The notes beneath the pieces are model-generated. The model ran no database searches. It had not been told where the DNA came from and was given only the letters and a program-made list of their open reading frames with translations. A program made the position numbers and the translations under genes. Shown here in pieces: positions 45,788-53,646 of a DNA stretch of 64,000 bases; the stretch's first letter is position 1, and the number at the start of each line of letters is the position of its first letter. Source of the stretch: Flavobacteriales bacterium. Lineage in GTDB: Bacteria; Bacteroidota; Bacteroidia; Flavobacteriales_G; Salibacteraceae. The stretch covers positions 124,001-188,000 of the forward strand of contig JABJJW010000023.1 of assembly GCA_018660685.1 (NCBI GenBank), given 5' to 3'.

Positions 45788-47030
45788 TAAGCATCATATA
45801 GACGAGTCATTTAAACAACGATTCTCCGATCTTAAAGACCACTCCACAAATCCTTCAGAACAGTGGTTTGGGTTTGAGTCGAAGCTAAGTATGTTTAATA
45901 CCGTTGCTTCTTCAGCTGGATCGTCGTCCATTGTGGGTGTGTCCTTTTTGAAGATGGCTGCAAGCATTGTATCAGTTATTGGTCTTGCAGGACTAACAAC
46001 ACAAGACGCCCGGGATTCAAATCAGCAATCAACTGGCGTGGAGAAGATAGAAGTGTTCAGCGCTTCTTCCTATGATTTTTCCAACTCGGCTGCGACCTCT
46101 ATGAGTAACGGCGTAATACATACTGAGTTTACAGCGCCGATTCAGCAAGAAGAGGTGATGCTCGCGTCGACTGACGGGATTTCTGACCTTGTCTTTGAAG
46201 AAGAAATTGACGAGTACTATTCTCCGTCAATATCGTCACTGGCTGATAATTCTAGGCCGTCCATTACAGGAATGCTTCGTTTCTCTCGAGAGGAATCGCC
46301 GGCGTTTCTTGTGGATGAAAACAGAAGTATTCCCAAGAATGACTTCAACCCAAAATACTACAGCCCAGTTAGCTATTACGCTCGGGCGGCCATTCGCGTT
46401 GGAAATGGCGAATCAAACTCTCGTGTGATTGAAAACTCCACTACACTCAATGGTGTCCTCGGTATTGGGTTAGCCTATTCCATTACCCCAAATACCTTCT
46501 TGAGTATCGAAGCAAACTACCTTAAACGGTCCGGAAACGGCATCGAACGATCAAAAGAATACGATATAGATCCGGTGGTTTCTGCCTTTAGCAATTCAAA
46601 TTACCTCAACAGCAATGAATTTTCAGCGGAAGATTTCCGAGTTCAGAAAAGCCTTGTTGCCACTGACTTGAACTATTTGCATCTTCCCGTAATGGTGCAC
46701 GTGGTCCTTAATCACCAATCCAGTGCTTCTATTGGGTTTTACACTGACTATTTGATTTCTGTTCGGAATGAGAGTTTTATGATCTATAACTCAGAACACT
46801 ACATCACTACCAAAACCTTCCTCGCCGAAGAGCGATCTAAGAAAGGTTTAAATTCAATGCGCTATGGATTGATGGCTGGGTATCAGCATTCAATCAACTC
46901 CAAGATATCTCTTGACGCTCGGGCGATGCTTCCAATTAGCAGCAGCTATGACCGGTCTAGTGAATACGATATTGAGCGGGAGCCAAATCAATTGGTTGAC
47001 CTTAATATCGGTCTGATCTATAAGATCTAA
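45780..47030 (+). CDS. Membrane-anchored protein with putative anti-sigma N-terminus and barrel-like C-terminus
   Basis: This 416-residue protein starts with about 50 soluble residues (DDKHHIDESFKQRFSDLKDH). A hydrophobic segment follows (about 51-72, VGVSFLKMAASIVSVIGLAG), then a polar linker. The C-terminal 220 residues alternate like outer membrane beta-strands (for example AYSITPNTFLSIEANYLKR and GYQHSINSKISLDARAML). The gene starts inside the end of the sigma factor gene, so translation is coupled. By position the N-terminus is a candidate anti-sigma domain, but it matches no anti-sigma motif I can name. A barrel and an inner-membrane anchor on one chain is odd; cleavage or a soluble beta-domain could explain it. 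Confidence 0.75.
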   Translation: MDDKHHIDESFKQRFSDLKDHSTNPSEQWFGFESKLSMFNTVASSAGSSSIVGVSFLKMAASIVSVIGLAGLTTQDARDSNQQSTGVEKIEVFSASSYDFSNSAATSMSNGVIHTEFTAPIQQEEVMLASTDGISDLVFEEEIDEYYSPSISSLADNSRPSITGMLRFSREESPAFLVDENRSIPKNDFNPKYYSPVSYYARAAIRVGNGESNSRVIENSTTLNGVLGIGLAYSITPNTFLSIEANYLKRSGNGIERSKEYDIDPVVSAFSNSNYLNSNEFSAEDFRVQKSLVATDLNYLHLPVMVHVVLNHQSSASIGFYTDYLISVRNESFMIYNSEHYITTKTFLAEERSKKGLNSMRYGLMAGYQHSINSKISLDARAMLPISSSYDRSSEYDIEREPNQLVDLNIGLIYKI

Positions 47031-48166
47031 AACGTAGAGATCTTAAACTTCTTCTTTCGTTTACCAAAGTGAAAGCTAGGTAGTTTAAACCCCCGTTTTT
47101 TTCCTTTGAACTTTCGCTTTTTCTTTCTTGCCGACTTATCCTTTCGGGTCTTGTTCTTGTGCTGCCTGTTTGAAATCGACGGCCCAAACGCCTTGCTCAA
47201 AGTAACTTGGAAGAAAAGGTAAGTATCATTGCTTTCGGAATTTCCCCTAGGCTGATCTTCTAAATACCACTCCCGATCTGGCACATCTGGCAGAGAAACG
47301 CTTGGGTTCGCAAAGTAGGCGGAGAGTTTTCCAAAACGACTTTCAATTTCATCATTGTTATAATAGTATCCACTTGCATCATCGATGTAGTCCGTGATCG
47401 TCCATCGATAGCCAAAGTCTAGACCAAGAGTGAAATTCCGGTTAAGAAGCATGTACACACCACCGCCCAAGGGGAATGAGGCGCTAAATCTGCTATACGG
47501 CGCGGGTCCATCCGGTAGTCCTTGACCTTCAGTTGACAATGGCTTTAGTGCATACCATTTTCCGTCGAATTCAGACTTGGAGTTAAAGAAGAATAATCCA
47601 GCCCCTCCTGCTGCGTATGCCCCAAAGCGGTTACCCGTAAAGAGCTTTGTAGTTTGGGCGCCAGCTAACTGAAGTGTTTTTGGCTTTAAAAAATGAAATT
47701 CATAGTGCACTGCCGCCTCGATGACTGGAGCCTTAAAATGAATGTTTCGGTAATGCCGCTTTTCATAGGTAGTTAATGCATCGTTACCCCTAATCTGAGC
47801 ATAAGTTAGAGCTCCTCGAACTGCGTGCTGTTTGAGGAGGAAATACCGAACTGCTGTAGAGACTGCGTATCTCGTTTGAGTAGGCTCAAGATCAAAAAAC
47901 AGGGGCTTTCCGATATCATTTTGACCTCCCAAGTCTCCAAGAAACCCTGATGGCCCAACACCGAGCATAAATTCTAGCCGAGTAGGCTTCCAGGAAATAT
48001 CCCTCTTTTTGTTCGCCTTTGGGGTTTCGAAAGTTCCTTTTGCCTTAGATTTTGAACTACCCTTTGGTGGCTTACCGAAGTTTGATTTCTTTTGGGCGTA
48101 CGTTGTGCCTGAGCTAAGAATTAAGCAACAGACAATCCAAACTATATATTGGGAATTAGCGCGCAA
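47027..48166 (-). CDS. Outer membrane barrel-like protein with a strongly basic C-terminal tail
   Basis: This 379-residue exported protein has a signal peptide ending TTYAQK and a basic linker (residues about 25-55, lysine- and serine-rich). A beta-strand-rich domain follows with FMLGVGPSGFLGDLGGQNDIG and LGLDFGYRWTITDYIDD. That resembles the DUF6089/PorT-like barrel proteins of Bacteroidota. The last 45 residues are almost all lysine and arginine clusters (HKNKTRKDKSARKKKRKFKG and more), ending ISTF. It overlaps the convergent gene by four bases at the stop. The barrel call is by pattern; the tail's role is unknown. Confidence 0.75.
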   Translation of the reverse strand: MRANSQYIVWIVCCLILSSGTTYAQKKSNFGKPPKGSSKSKAKGTFETPKANKKRDISWKPTRLEFMLGVGPSGFLGDLGGQNDIGKPLFFDLEPTQTRYAVSTAVRYFLLKQHAVRGALTYAQIRGNDALTTYEKRHYRNIHFKAPVIEAAVHYEFHFLKPKTLQLAGAQTTKLFTGNRFGAYAAGGAGLFFFNSKSEFDGKWYALKPLSTEGQGLPDGPAPYSRFSASFPLGGGVYMLLNRNFTLGLDFGYRWTITDYIDDASGYYYNNDEIESRFGKLSAYFANPSVSLPDVPDREWYLEDQPRGNSESNDTYLFFQVTLSKAFGPSISNRQHKNKTRKDKSARKKKRKFKGKKRGFKLPSFHFGKRKKKFKISTF

Positions 48167-48238
48167 TGTTCGACCGAGTTGTCACAAAAGTAACGGCTTC
48201 AAAATAAAGATTGATTTTAACAGCCCTTGACTCACATC

Positions 48239-50281
48239 ATGCCTACATATAACCCGTCTTTGTGGACTGTGATATTTATCCTGGCGCTTGTTGGAACTGT
48301 GAGTTTCACAACTTCGTCAGCGCAGTCAGACTTCGGGCTGGAGGAAAGCCTAGACAATCTAAATACATCAAATCGCGATTTGGCTATTTCAACTCTTGAT
48401 AGCTTATGGGTTTCGTTCAATCATGATTTGGACACAAGCAGCCTTCAGTTTTTCCGAAATGTAGCTAAGAAGTATCGTGGGCTTAATGCGCATCACAAGA
48501 GTGTCATAGTATATGAGTCCCTTCTTGATTTGGCCATCAGGCTGAATGATACCGCATTGATCTGTGAATCTGAGTATTACCAAGGTCTTGGATACAGGAA
48601 CATGGGTTTATTCAATGAAGCCCTCGAACATCTATTTCATACCCTTTCATTGGAAGAGACTTCAGATCAATCAGAATGGACACGGGTTTCCTTGATCCAA
48701 ATTGGAATTATTAAAAAGGAACAGGGGCTTCTACATGAGTCGATTGAGCATTTTGAACGGGCATTAGAAATCGCTCGAGCAAGCGACAACATCACCGGAA
48801 TTGCATCTGTCCTCAATAACATCGGGAGCGCATACAAGTTGTTGGGAGAATATCAACTAGCCAAGGAATATCTCCAAGAGGCTATTGAGCTGAACAAATC
48901 TGACGGGAACTTAAAATACCTCAGCTACAATTACAATACCCTGGCTAATGTCTATGAAGAGACCAATGATCTGGAAAATGCCTTGACTTACCAAAATAAG
49001 AGCATTGAGTATAAGCGTCAGCTGAATGATAATGCGAGCTTGAGCGTCAGCTATCTGAACAAGGCCATCATCCTCAATAAGATGTCTAGGACAAATGAGG
49101 CCTTTGAGCTTCTTGAGAAAAGCCTTGAGATGTCCAAGAGATACGAGCAGGCCTCCCTCACTCCCCACATTTACGAAGAATTAGGGAAAGCCTATTTCTC
49201 GGCGGATCAACCAGAAAAAGCCTATGAATATGTGGTTGCATCATCCAACTATCAGGATAGCCTCAATGAAGCGGATAAAAAAGCATTGATCAGCGAGATG
49301 GAGGCGTTTTATAATCAGAGGAAGGTTGAATCTGAGAACTCCACCCTTAAAAAGACCTTGGAATCTGGGGCTACCGAAATTAAGAAGCGAGAAACGTTGC
49401 TTTTCAGTCTGTTTACAATAATTGGAATCCTGCTTATACTCGTTTCAGCATATATAATTGCAAATAGGAAAAGGGTTTTTGAGGCGAAGGCCTACAAGGA
49501 TCAATTTGAAGCCCTTCAGGCCAGAAGCACGAAGATTCAGGATCAATCACAGCGAATCGAAATGAGCACGTCTCGACTAGAGCAATTGAAAAATGACAAT
49601 GAGCTCTGCCTAACAACTCTCCGGAGTGACGTTCGTGGCCTGGTGAGCGCATTGAATGCTTTGCTCGGGGTGATTCAAAAGAGCAACCAGGATTCTCAAC
49701 TAAATGAGAAAATCGCCTTGTTAGCTTTTTCCAGTGAGAACTTAATGTGGTTGATAGAAAACATTTTAGAATTCGAATCAGACTTATCTCAAATGAAGTC
49801 AACATCTCAAACTCTCGATGTAAAGGAAGAGCTTGAGACTATCTGTTCTAATTTCCAGCAGCTATTCGATGACAAAGGCGTTGATTTTATTGTTCAGGTT
49901 CAAATTGGAGAATCTTCTCGAATAGCCAGTATAGATCGGCTTCATCAAGTGACATTCAGCCTGCTTGATAGTGCCTTTAAGCTGACGCAAGAAGGATTTG
50001 TAAAGTTTGATGTAGAAGAACATGGTGGCTCGATTAATTTAAATCTCGAGTGTTCCAATCCAGAAATCCCCGCCGGCTTCCTCAAGCGTGTCTTCAATCG
50101 ATTCTATCTTACGTCTGAAGAGAATTATAAAATTCTCGGTGGCAGCGGCCTGAATCTATACATGATAAATCGAATTGCAGAGCACAACAACTGGTCTTTT
50201 GAAACAACGCAACCCCCTGAACGTTTACAGTTTAAGTTGAGATTGCCATTGAAAATCCCTACCCCTGCTGAGTCAATGTAA
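48239..50281 (+). CDS. TPR membrane protein with a degenerate histidine-kinase module
   Basis: This 680-residue protein (ATG at 48239; a TTG four codons earlier is possible) has a signal peptide ending TSSAQ and about seven TPR repeats (residues 40-345, with NIGSAYKLLGEYQLAKEYL as a clear one). One transmembrane helix follows (about 386-410), then a coiled coil and a histidine-kinase-like part. The dimerisation helix reads LRSDVRGLVSALNALLGVI, with no phospho-accepting histidine. The ATPase N-box reads LLDSAFKLT, without the usual asparagine, and the G1 box DxGxG is absent; only a G2-like GGSGLNLYMI remains. It is probably a signalling scaffold. No response regulator is adjacent. It overlaps the convergent metallophosphoesterase gene by 23 bases. 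Confidence 0.87.
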   Translation: MPTYNPSLWTVIFILALVGTVSFTTSSAQSDFGLEESLDNLNTSNRDLAISTLDSLWVSFNHDLDTSSLQFFRNVAKKYRGLNAHHKSVIVYESLLDLAIRLNDTALICESEYYQGLGYRNMGLFNEALEHLFHTLSLEETSDQSEWTRVSLIQIGIIKKEQGLLHESIEHFERALEIARASDNITGIASVLNNIGSAYKLLGEYQLAKEYLQEAIELNKSDGNLKYLSYNYNTLANVYEETNDLENALTYQNKSIEYKRQLNDNASLSVSYLNKAIILNKMSRTNEAFELLEKSLEMSKRYEQASLTPHIYEELGKAYFSADQPEKAYEYVVASSNYQDSLNEADKKALISEMEAFYNQRKVESENSTLKKTLESGATEIKKRETLLFSLFTIIGILLILVSAYIIANRKRVFEAKAYKDQFEALQARSTKIQDQSQRIEMSTSRLEQLKNDNELCLTTLRSDVRGLVSALNALLGVIQKSNQDSQLNEKIALLAFSSENLMWLIENILEFESDLSQMKSTSQTLDVKEELETICSNFQQLFDDKGVDFIVQVQIGESSRIASIDRLHQVTFSLLDSAFKLTQEGFVKFDVEEHGGSINLNLECSNPEIPAGFLKRVFNRFYLTSEENYKILGGSGLNLYMINRIAEHNNWSFETTQPPERLQFKLRLPLKIPTPAESM

Positions 50282-51506
50282 ACACAGTAATCTCCGGTAG
50301 AATTCCGAACCTGCCCGGATAACCAATGTATCCGAATCCCCGATTTACGTAGAGCATTTGCTCTTCTTCTCGATACAAATCGGCCCATTCAGGATAGAAG
50401 TACTTCACAGGGCTCCATTTAATTTGACCGACTTCAATTCCAAATTGCATCCCGTGCGTGTGGCCAGAAAATGTCACATCAATATCCTTATAATTCTTGG
50501 TCACTTCTCCTCGCCAGTGGCTTGGATCATGTGACAATAAGAGCTTTACTTTTTGGTTTTCTGTTCCTTGATATGCAGACGCCAAGTCTCCATATTTTGG
50601 AAAACGGCCTTTGCCTCCCCAATTCTCTACTCCTAGAATCGCGATTGTGTCTCCCTCGCGTTCAATAATTCTATTCTCGTTAATGAGTAAATCCCATCCC
50701 ATGTCTTTCTGAATCTGCTTGAGATTGGATAGGTTGTTGACTTTATCTTCTGGACTATCCCAAGGAACATAATCACCGTAATCGTGATTCCCAAGGATGC
50801 TAAAGACCCCATCTGGCGCCTTCAATTGTCCAAAAAGTTCCGTCCATCCATTGAGTTCGTCCGACTTATTGTTCACTAAATCTCCAGTAAAAAAGATGGC
50901 GTCGCCTAGCTGATCATTGATCAACTTAACCCCTCTTTCAACTGCTCTTTTACTCCAAAATGAGCCGACATGGATGTCCGAAATTTGAACGATGCGATAG
51001 CCTTCGAAGGCCGGCGGGAGATTCTTCAGCTTGAGATCTCTCTTCCTAATAGTATAATCATGTGCCCCGCTGAGCACTCCCCACCCCATTGTGAGTAGAG
51101 GCAGCGTTGCCGAAACGGCCCCCACTCCTGTAATGAATTCATTCCGGCTAATTCCAGTTTCAGTGTCCTTGATTTGCGGGTTCAACTTGCTCCAAACCCA
51201 TTGGATTGCTCGCCATCCATCTGCAACCAAAAGCCAAATTGCAAATAGTAGCTTCCCCAGAATGTTGGCAACGCCAATGGTAGCAATGATGGCTAATACA
51301 CTTCTTCCTCCCTGTGTATTTGATAGTGGTTCGTATAAAATGAAGGATAGAAGCGTTATCGCTGTGAGGACCCAGAACAATATTTTAACTGCACGTTGGA
51401 CTGGTTCCCACCATGATGCACTAATGAATTTTAGCCCTTGGTAGGCGTATAGATCGAAGAGCAGTACCAAGCCACTCAAAATCACAAAAAGAAGTAGTCG
51501 ATTCAC
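50259..51506 (-). CDS. Membrane-anchored metallophosphoesterase
   Basis: This 415-residue calcineurin-like phosphoesterase has three N-terminal hydrophobic helices (about residues 4-25, 38-60 and 70-95). The catalytic domain carries the full metal motif set: ISDIHVG, TGDLVNN, LGNHDYGDY and FSGHTHGMQFG. Such membrane-attached family members are often compared with YkuE/YaeI-type phosphodiesterases that act near lipids, but the substrate is unknown. It ends inside the convergent TPR gene. A terminator upstream separates it from tRNA-Cys, so it has its own promoter. Confidence 0.92.
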   Translation of the reverse strand: MNRLLLFVILSGLVLLFDLYAYQGLKFISASWWEPVQRAVKILFWVLTAITLLSFILYEPLSNTQGGRSVLAIIATIGVANILGKLLFAIWLLVADGWRAIQWVWSKLNPQIKDTETGISRNEFITGVGAVSATLPLLTMGWGVLSGAHDYTIRKRDLKLKNLPPAFEGYRIVQISDIHVGSFWSKRAVERGVKLINDQLGDAIFFTGDLVNNKSDELNGWTELFGQLKAPDGVFSILGNHDYGDYVPWDSPEDKVNNLSNLKQIQKDMGWDLLINENRIIEREGDTIAILGVENWGGKGRFPKYGDLASAYQGTENQKVKLLLSHDPSHWRGEVTKNYKDIDVTFSGHTHGMQFGIEVGQIKWSPVKYFYPEWADLYREEEQMLYVNRGFGYIGYPGRFGILPEITVFTLTQQG

Positions 51507-51521
51507 AATGCAGGATTAACC

Positions 51522-51548
51522 AAAAAAACCCCAGAGATGACTGAGGTT
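51522..51548 (-). terminator. Terminator after tRNA-Cys
   Basis: On the minus strand, AACCTCAG pairs with CTGGGGTT over eight positions (one G-T pair), with a six-base loop. A run of T residues follows, opposite the A tract at 51522-51528. It ends the gltX-folB-tRNA-Cys direction before the metallophosphoesterase gene. Confidence 0.82.
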
Positions 51549-51567
51549 TATGTTGGAGGAAATTTGG

Positions 51568-51638
51568 AGGTCTCGAGCGGATTCGAACCGCTGTAGATGG
51601 TTTTGCAGACCACTGCCTAGCCACTCGGCCACGAGACC
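51568..51638 (-). tRNA. tRNA-Cys (anticodon GCA)
   Basis: The minus strand gives a 71-base cloverleaf. The acceptor stem pairs GGTCTCG with CGAGACC, the discriminator is U as expected for tRNA-Cys, the anticodon loop reads CTGCAAA with GCA at 51604-51606, and the T arm has GGTTCGAATCC. The next three bases (51565-51567) read CCA, so the 3' end is genome-encoded. It lies 20 bases past the folB stop on the same strand. Confidence 0.95.
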
Positions 51639-51658
51639 TTTTAGAGTGGGCGAATTTA

Positions 51659-52027
51659 CTACTTATTCAATCTCCTTTTACGCGTGGTGACCACAGATAC
51701 ATAATCCAATTCGTGGTGAACAGGGGGTGCCATTTTGCGAACGACCACCTCAACTTCTTCCGCGCGAGGAAAGGCTTCTATCATCCGATCAGCAATGTCA
51801 GCAGCCACTGTTTCAATAAGGTTTTTTGGAATGCCCATGATTTGTTTCACGATATCCATGACTTCAACGTAATCGATCGCCTCCTGAATGCTATCGTTCT
51901 TTGCTGGAATCGTATTATCGGTTAGAATGACAATGTCGGTTTCGAATACTCCACCTGTCAAACGCTCTTCTGCATGGCACCCATGAAACGCCTTGAATCG
52001 AAGTCCTCTAATTTCAATTCTGTCCAT
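51659..52027 (-). CDS. folB: Dihydroneopterin aldolase
   Basis: This 122-residue enzyme splits 7,8-dihydroneopterin in folate synthesis. The family opening MDRIEIRGLRFKAFHGCHAEER and the C-terminal VEVVVRKMAPPVHHELDYVSV fit well, with the conserved tyrosine/lysine and glutamate regions in place. It overlaps gltX by 14 bases, so its translation is coupled to that gene. The tRNA-Cys gene follows downstream. Confidence 0.93.
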   Translation of the reverse strand: MDRIEIRGLRFKAFHGCHAEERLTGGVFETDIVILTDNTIPAKNDSIQEAIDYVEVMDIVKQIMGIPKNLIETVAADIADRMIEAFPRAEEVEVVVRKMAPPVHHELDYVSVVTTRKRRLNK

Positions 52028-53546
52028 CCTGAATCTTTCTTAGACCATCTGACAATCGTCGCGTTGATTCCTGCTTCCCGAGAAACTCCATTATGTCAAA
52101 CATGCCTGGTCCGGCTGGTTGCCCTGTAATTAAAACTCGAAGTAGAGGCATAGCCGCGCCCATTCCTAATTCTTTTTCTTCGAGATAGTTCATAAATAGA
52201 GCCTGCAACTTCGTAGATTCAAAATCTGTGGCGGCTTCATAGAGCGTAATAAGCTCCTCAACGATCAATGGGCTGTTTTCCTTCCATTTTTTACGGATCG
52301 TTTTTTCGTCATATTCAGCAGGGGCTGCAAATAGATACTCGCCTTCCATCATGTCCGCAACAAAAAACGCTCGCTCCTTCATCAATTCGACAAAAGTATT
52401 GGTCTGTTCGGTCGTAAAAGCAATGCCCGCCTCCTCTAGATGAGGACCAAGCGCAAATGCCAACTCCTCCGTTGATTTTGAACGAAGGAATTGTTGATTA
52501 TACCAATTCGTTTTGTCCGCATCAAATTTTGCCCCGGACTTACCGACTCGCTCCAACGTGAAATCTTCAATGAGTTCGCTAAGTGTATAAAGTTCTTTTT
52601 CAGTTCCGGGATTCCAACCAAGAAATGCCAGCATGTTTATGAAGGCCTCTGAGTAGTATCCTTTTTCGCGGTAACCAGAAGAGATTTCACCAGTACTAGG
52701 ATCTGTCCAATCGAGTGGGAATACTGGAAACCTTAGCCGGTCGCCATCCCTCTTGCTCAATTTACCATTCCCGTCAGGGCGAAGAATTAAAGGAAGGTGA
52801 GCGAATTCGGGACGAGTGTCTTCCCAGCCCAAAAAACGATATAAAAGGACGTGCAATGGCGCGCTCGGCAACCACTCTTCTCCTCGAATCACGTGCGATA
52901 TCTTCATCAGGTGATCATCAACAATATTGGCTAGATGATATGTTGGCATTCCATCAGACTTGAAGATTACCTTATCATCCAAGTTTGAGGAATTGACCTG
53001 AACCCAACCCCGAATGATGTCTTCAAACCTGACGTCTTCATTTCGAGGAATTTTCACCCTAATCGTGTATGGCTCGCCTGCGGTCAACTTTGCATTAACC
53101 TCGTCTGCTGAAAGGGTCAACGAGTTTATCATCGTCATTCGAACCGATGAATTGTATTGCGGGTTCGGCACTTTGGCTCTTTTTAGACGCTCTCGCATCT
53201 CCCCTAACTCTTCTTGTGTATCAAATGCGTAGTATGCGTGTCCGGACTCAATAAGCTGATCTGCATACTGTCTATATATCTCTTTGCGGTCGGATTGACG
53301 ATAAGGTCCAAACTCTCCTTCGTTCCATGGACTTTCATCAGGCACCATGCCTGCCCACTCCAGCGCCTCTTTTATATAGTCCTCAGCGCCAGGAACATAC
53401 CTCGCCTGATCCGTGTCTTCAACCCGAAGGATGAACTTCCCTCCGCTCCTTCGAGCAAACAAAAAATTGAACAACGCTGTTCGAACGCCACCCATGTGTA
53501 ATGGGCCAGTTGGACTAGGCGCAAATCGTACTCTTACTTCGCTCAC
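52014..53546 (-). CDS. gltX: Glutamyl-tRNA synthetase
   Basis: This 510-residue class I synthetase charges tRNA-Glu, and because gatC is present it may also mischarge tRNA-Gln for transamidation. The HIGH-type motif is PLHMGG at residues 15-20 in FAPSPTGPLHMGGVRTALFN, and the KMSKS-type motif is LSKRDGDRL near residue 259. FLGWNPGTEKE is also typical. The catalytic half is complete and the anticodon-binding half is of normal length. It is first in the unit gltX-folB-tRNA-Cys. It also supplies the Glu-tRNA used by HemA. Confidence 0.97.
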   Translation of the reverse strand: MSEVRVRFAPSPTGPLHMGGVRTALFNFLFARRSGGKFILRVEDTDQARYVPGAEDYIKEALEWAGMVPDESPWNEGEFGPYRQSDRKEIYRQYADQLIESGHAYYAFDTQEELGEMRERLKRAKVPNPQYNSSVRMTMINSLTLSADEVNAKLTAGEPYTIRVKIPRNEDVRFEDIIRGWVQVNSSNLDDKVIFKSDGMPTYHLANIVDDHLMKISHVIRGEEWLPSAPLHVLLYRFLGWEDTRPEFAHLPLILRPDGNGKLSKRDGDRLRFPVFPLDWTDPSTGEISSGYREKGYYSEAFINMLAFLGWNPGTEKELYTLSELIEDFTLERVGKSGAKFDADKTNWYNQQFLRSKSTEELAFALGPHLEEAGIAFTTEQTNTFVELMKERAFFVADMMEGEYLFAAPAEYDEKTIRKKWKENSPLIVEELITLYEAATDFESTKLQALFMNYLEEKELGMGAAMPLLRVLITGQPAGPGMFDIMEFLGKQESTRRLSDGLRKIQDGQN

Positions 53547-53646
53547 TTCTAAAAATTTAAGCGCGCAAAGATAGAGAGCCAGAAACGATTGAAATTCAAG
53601 GTGCAGAGAATCTTTAACCGTACTTAACAGCTAAGCTCTGTCTCCG

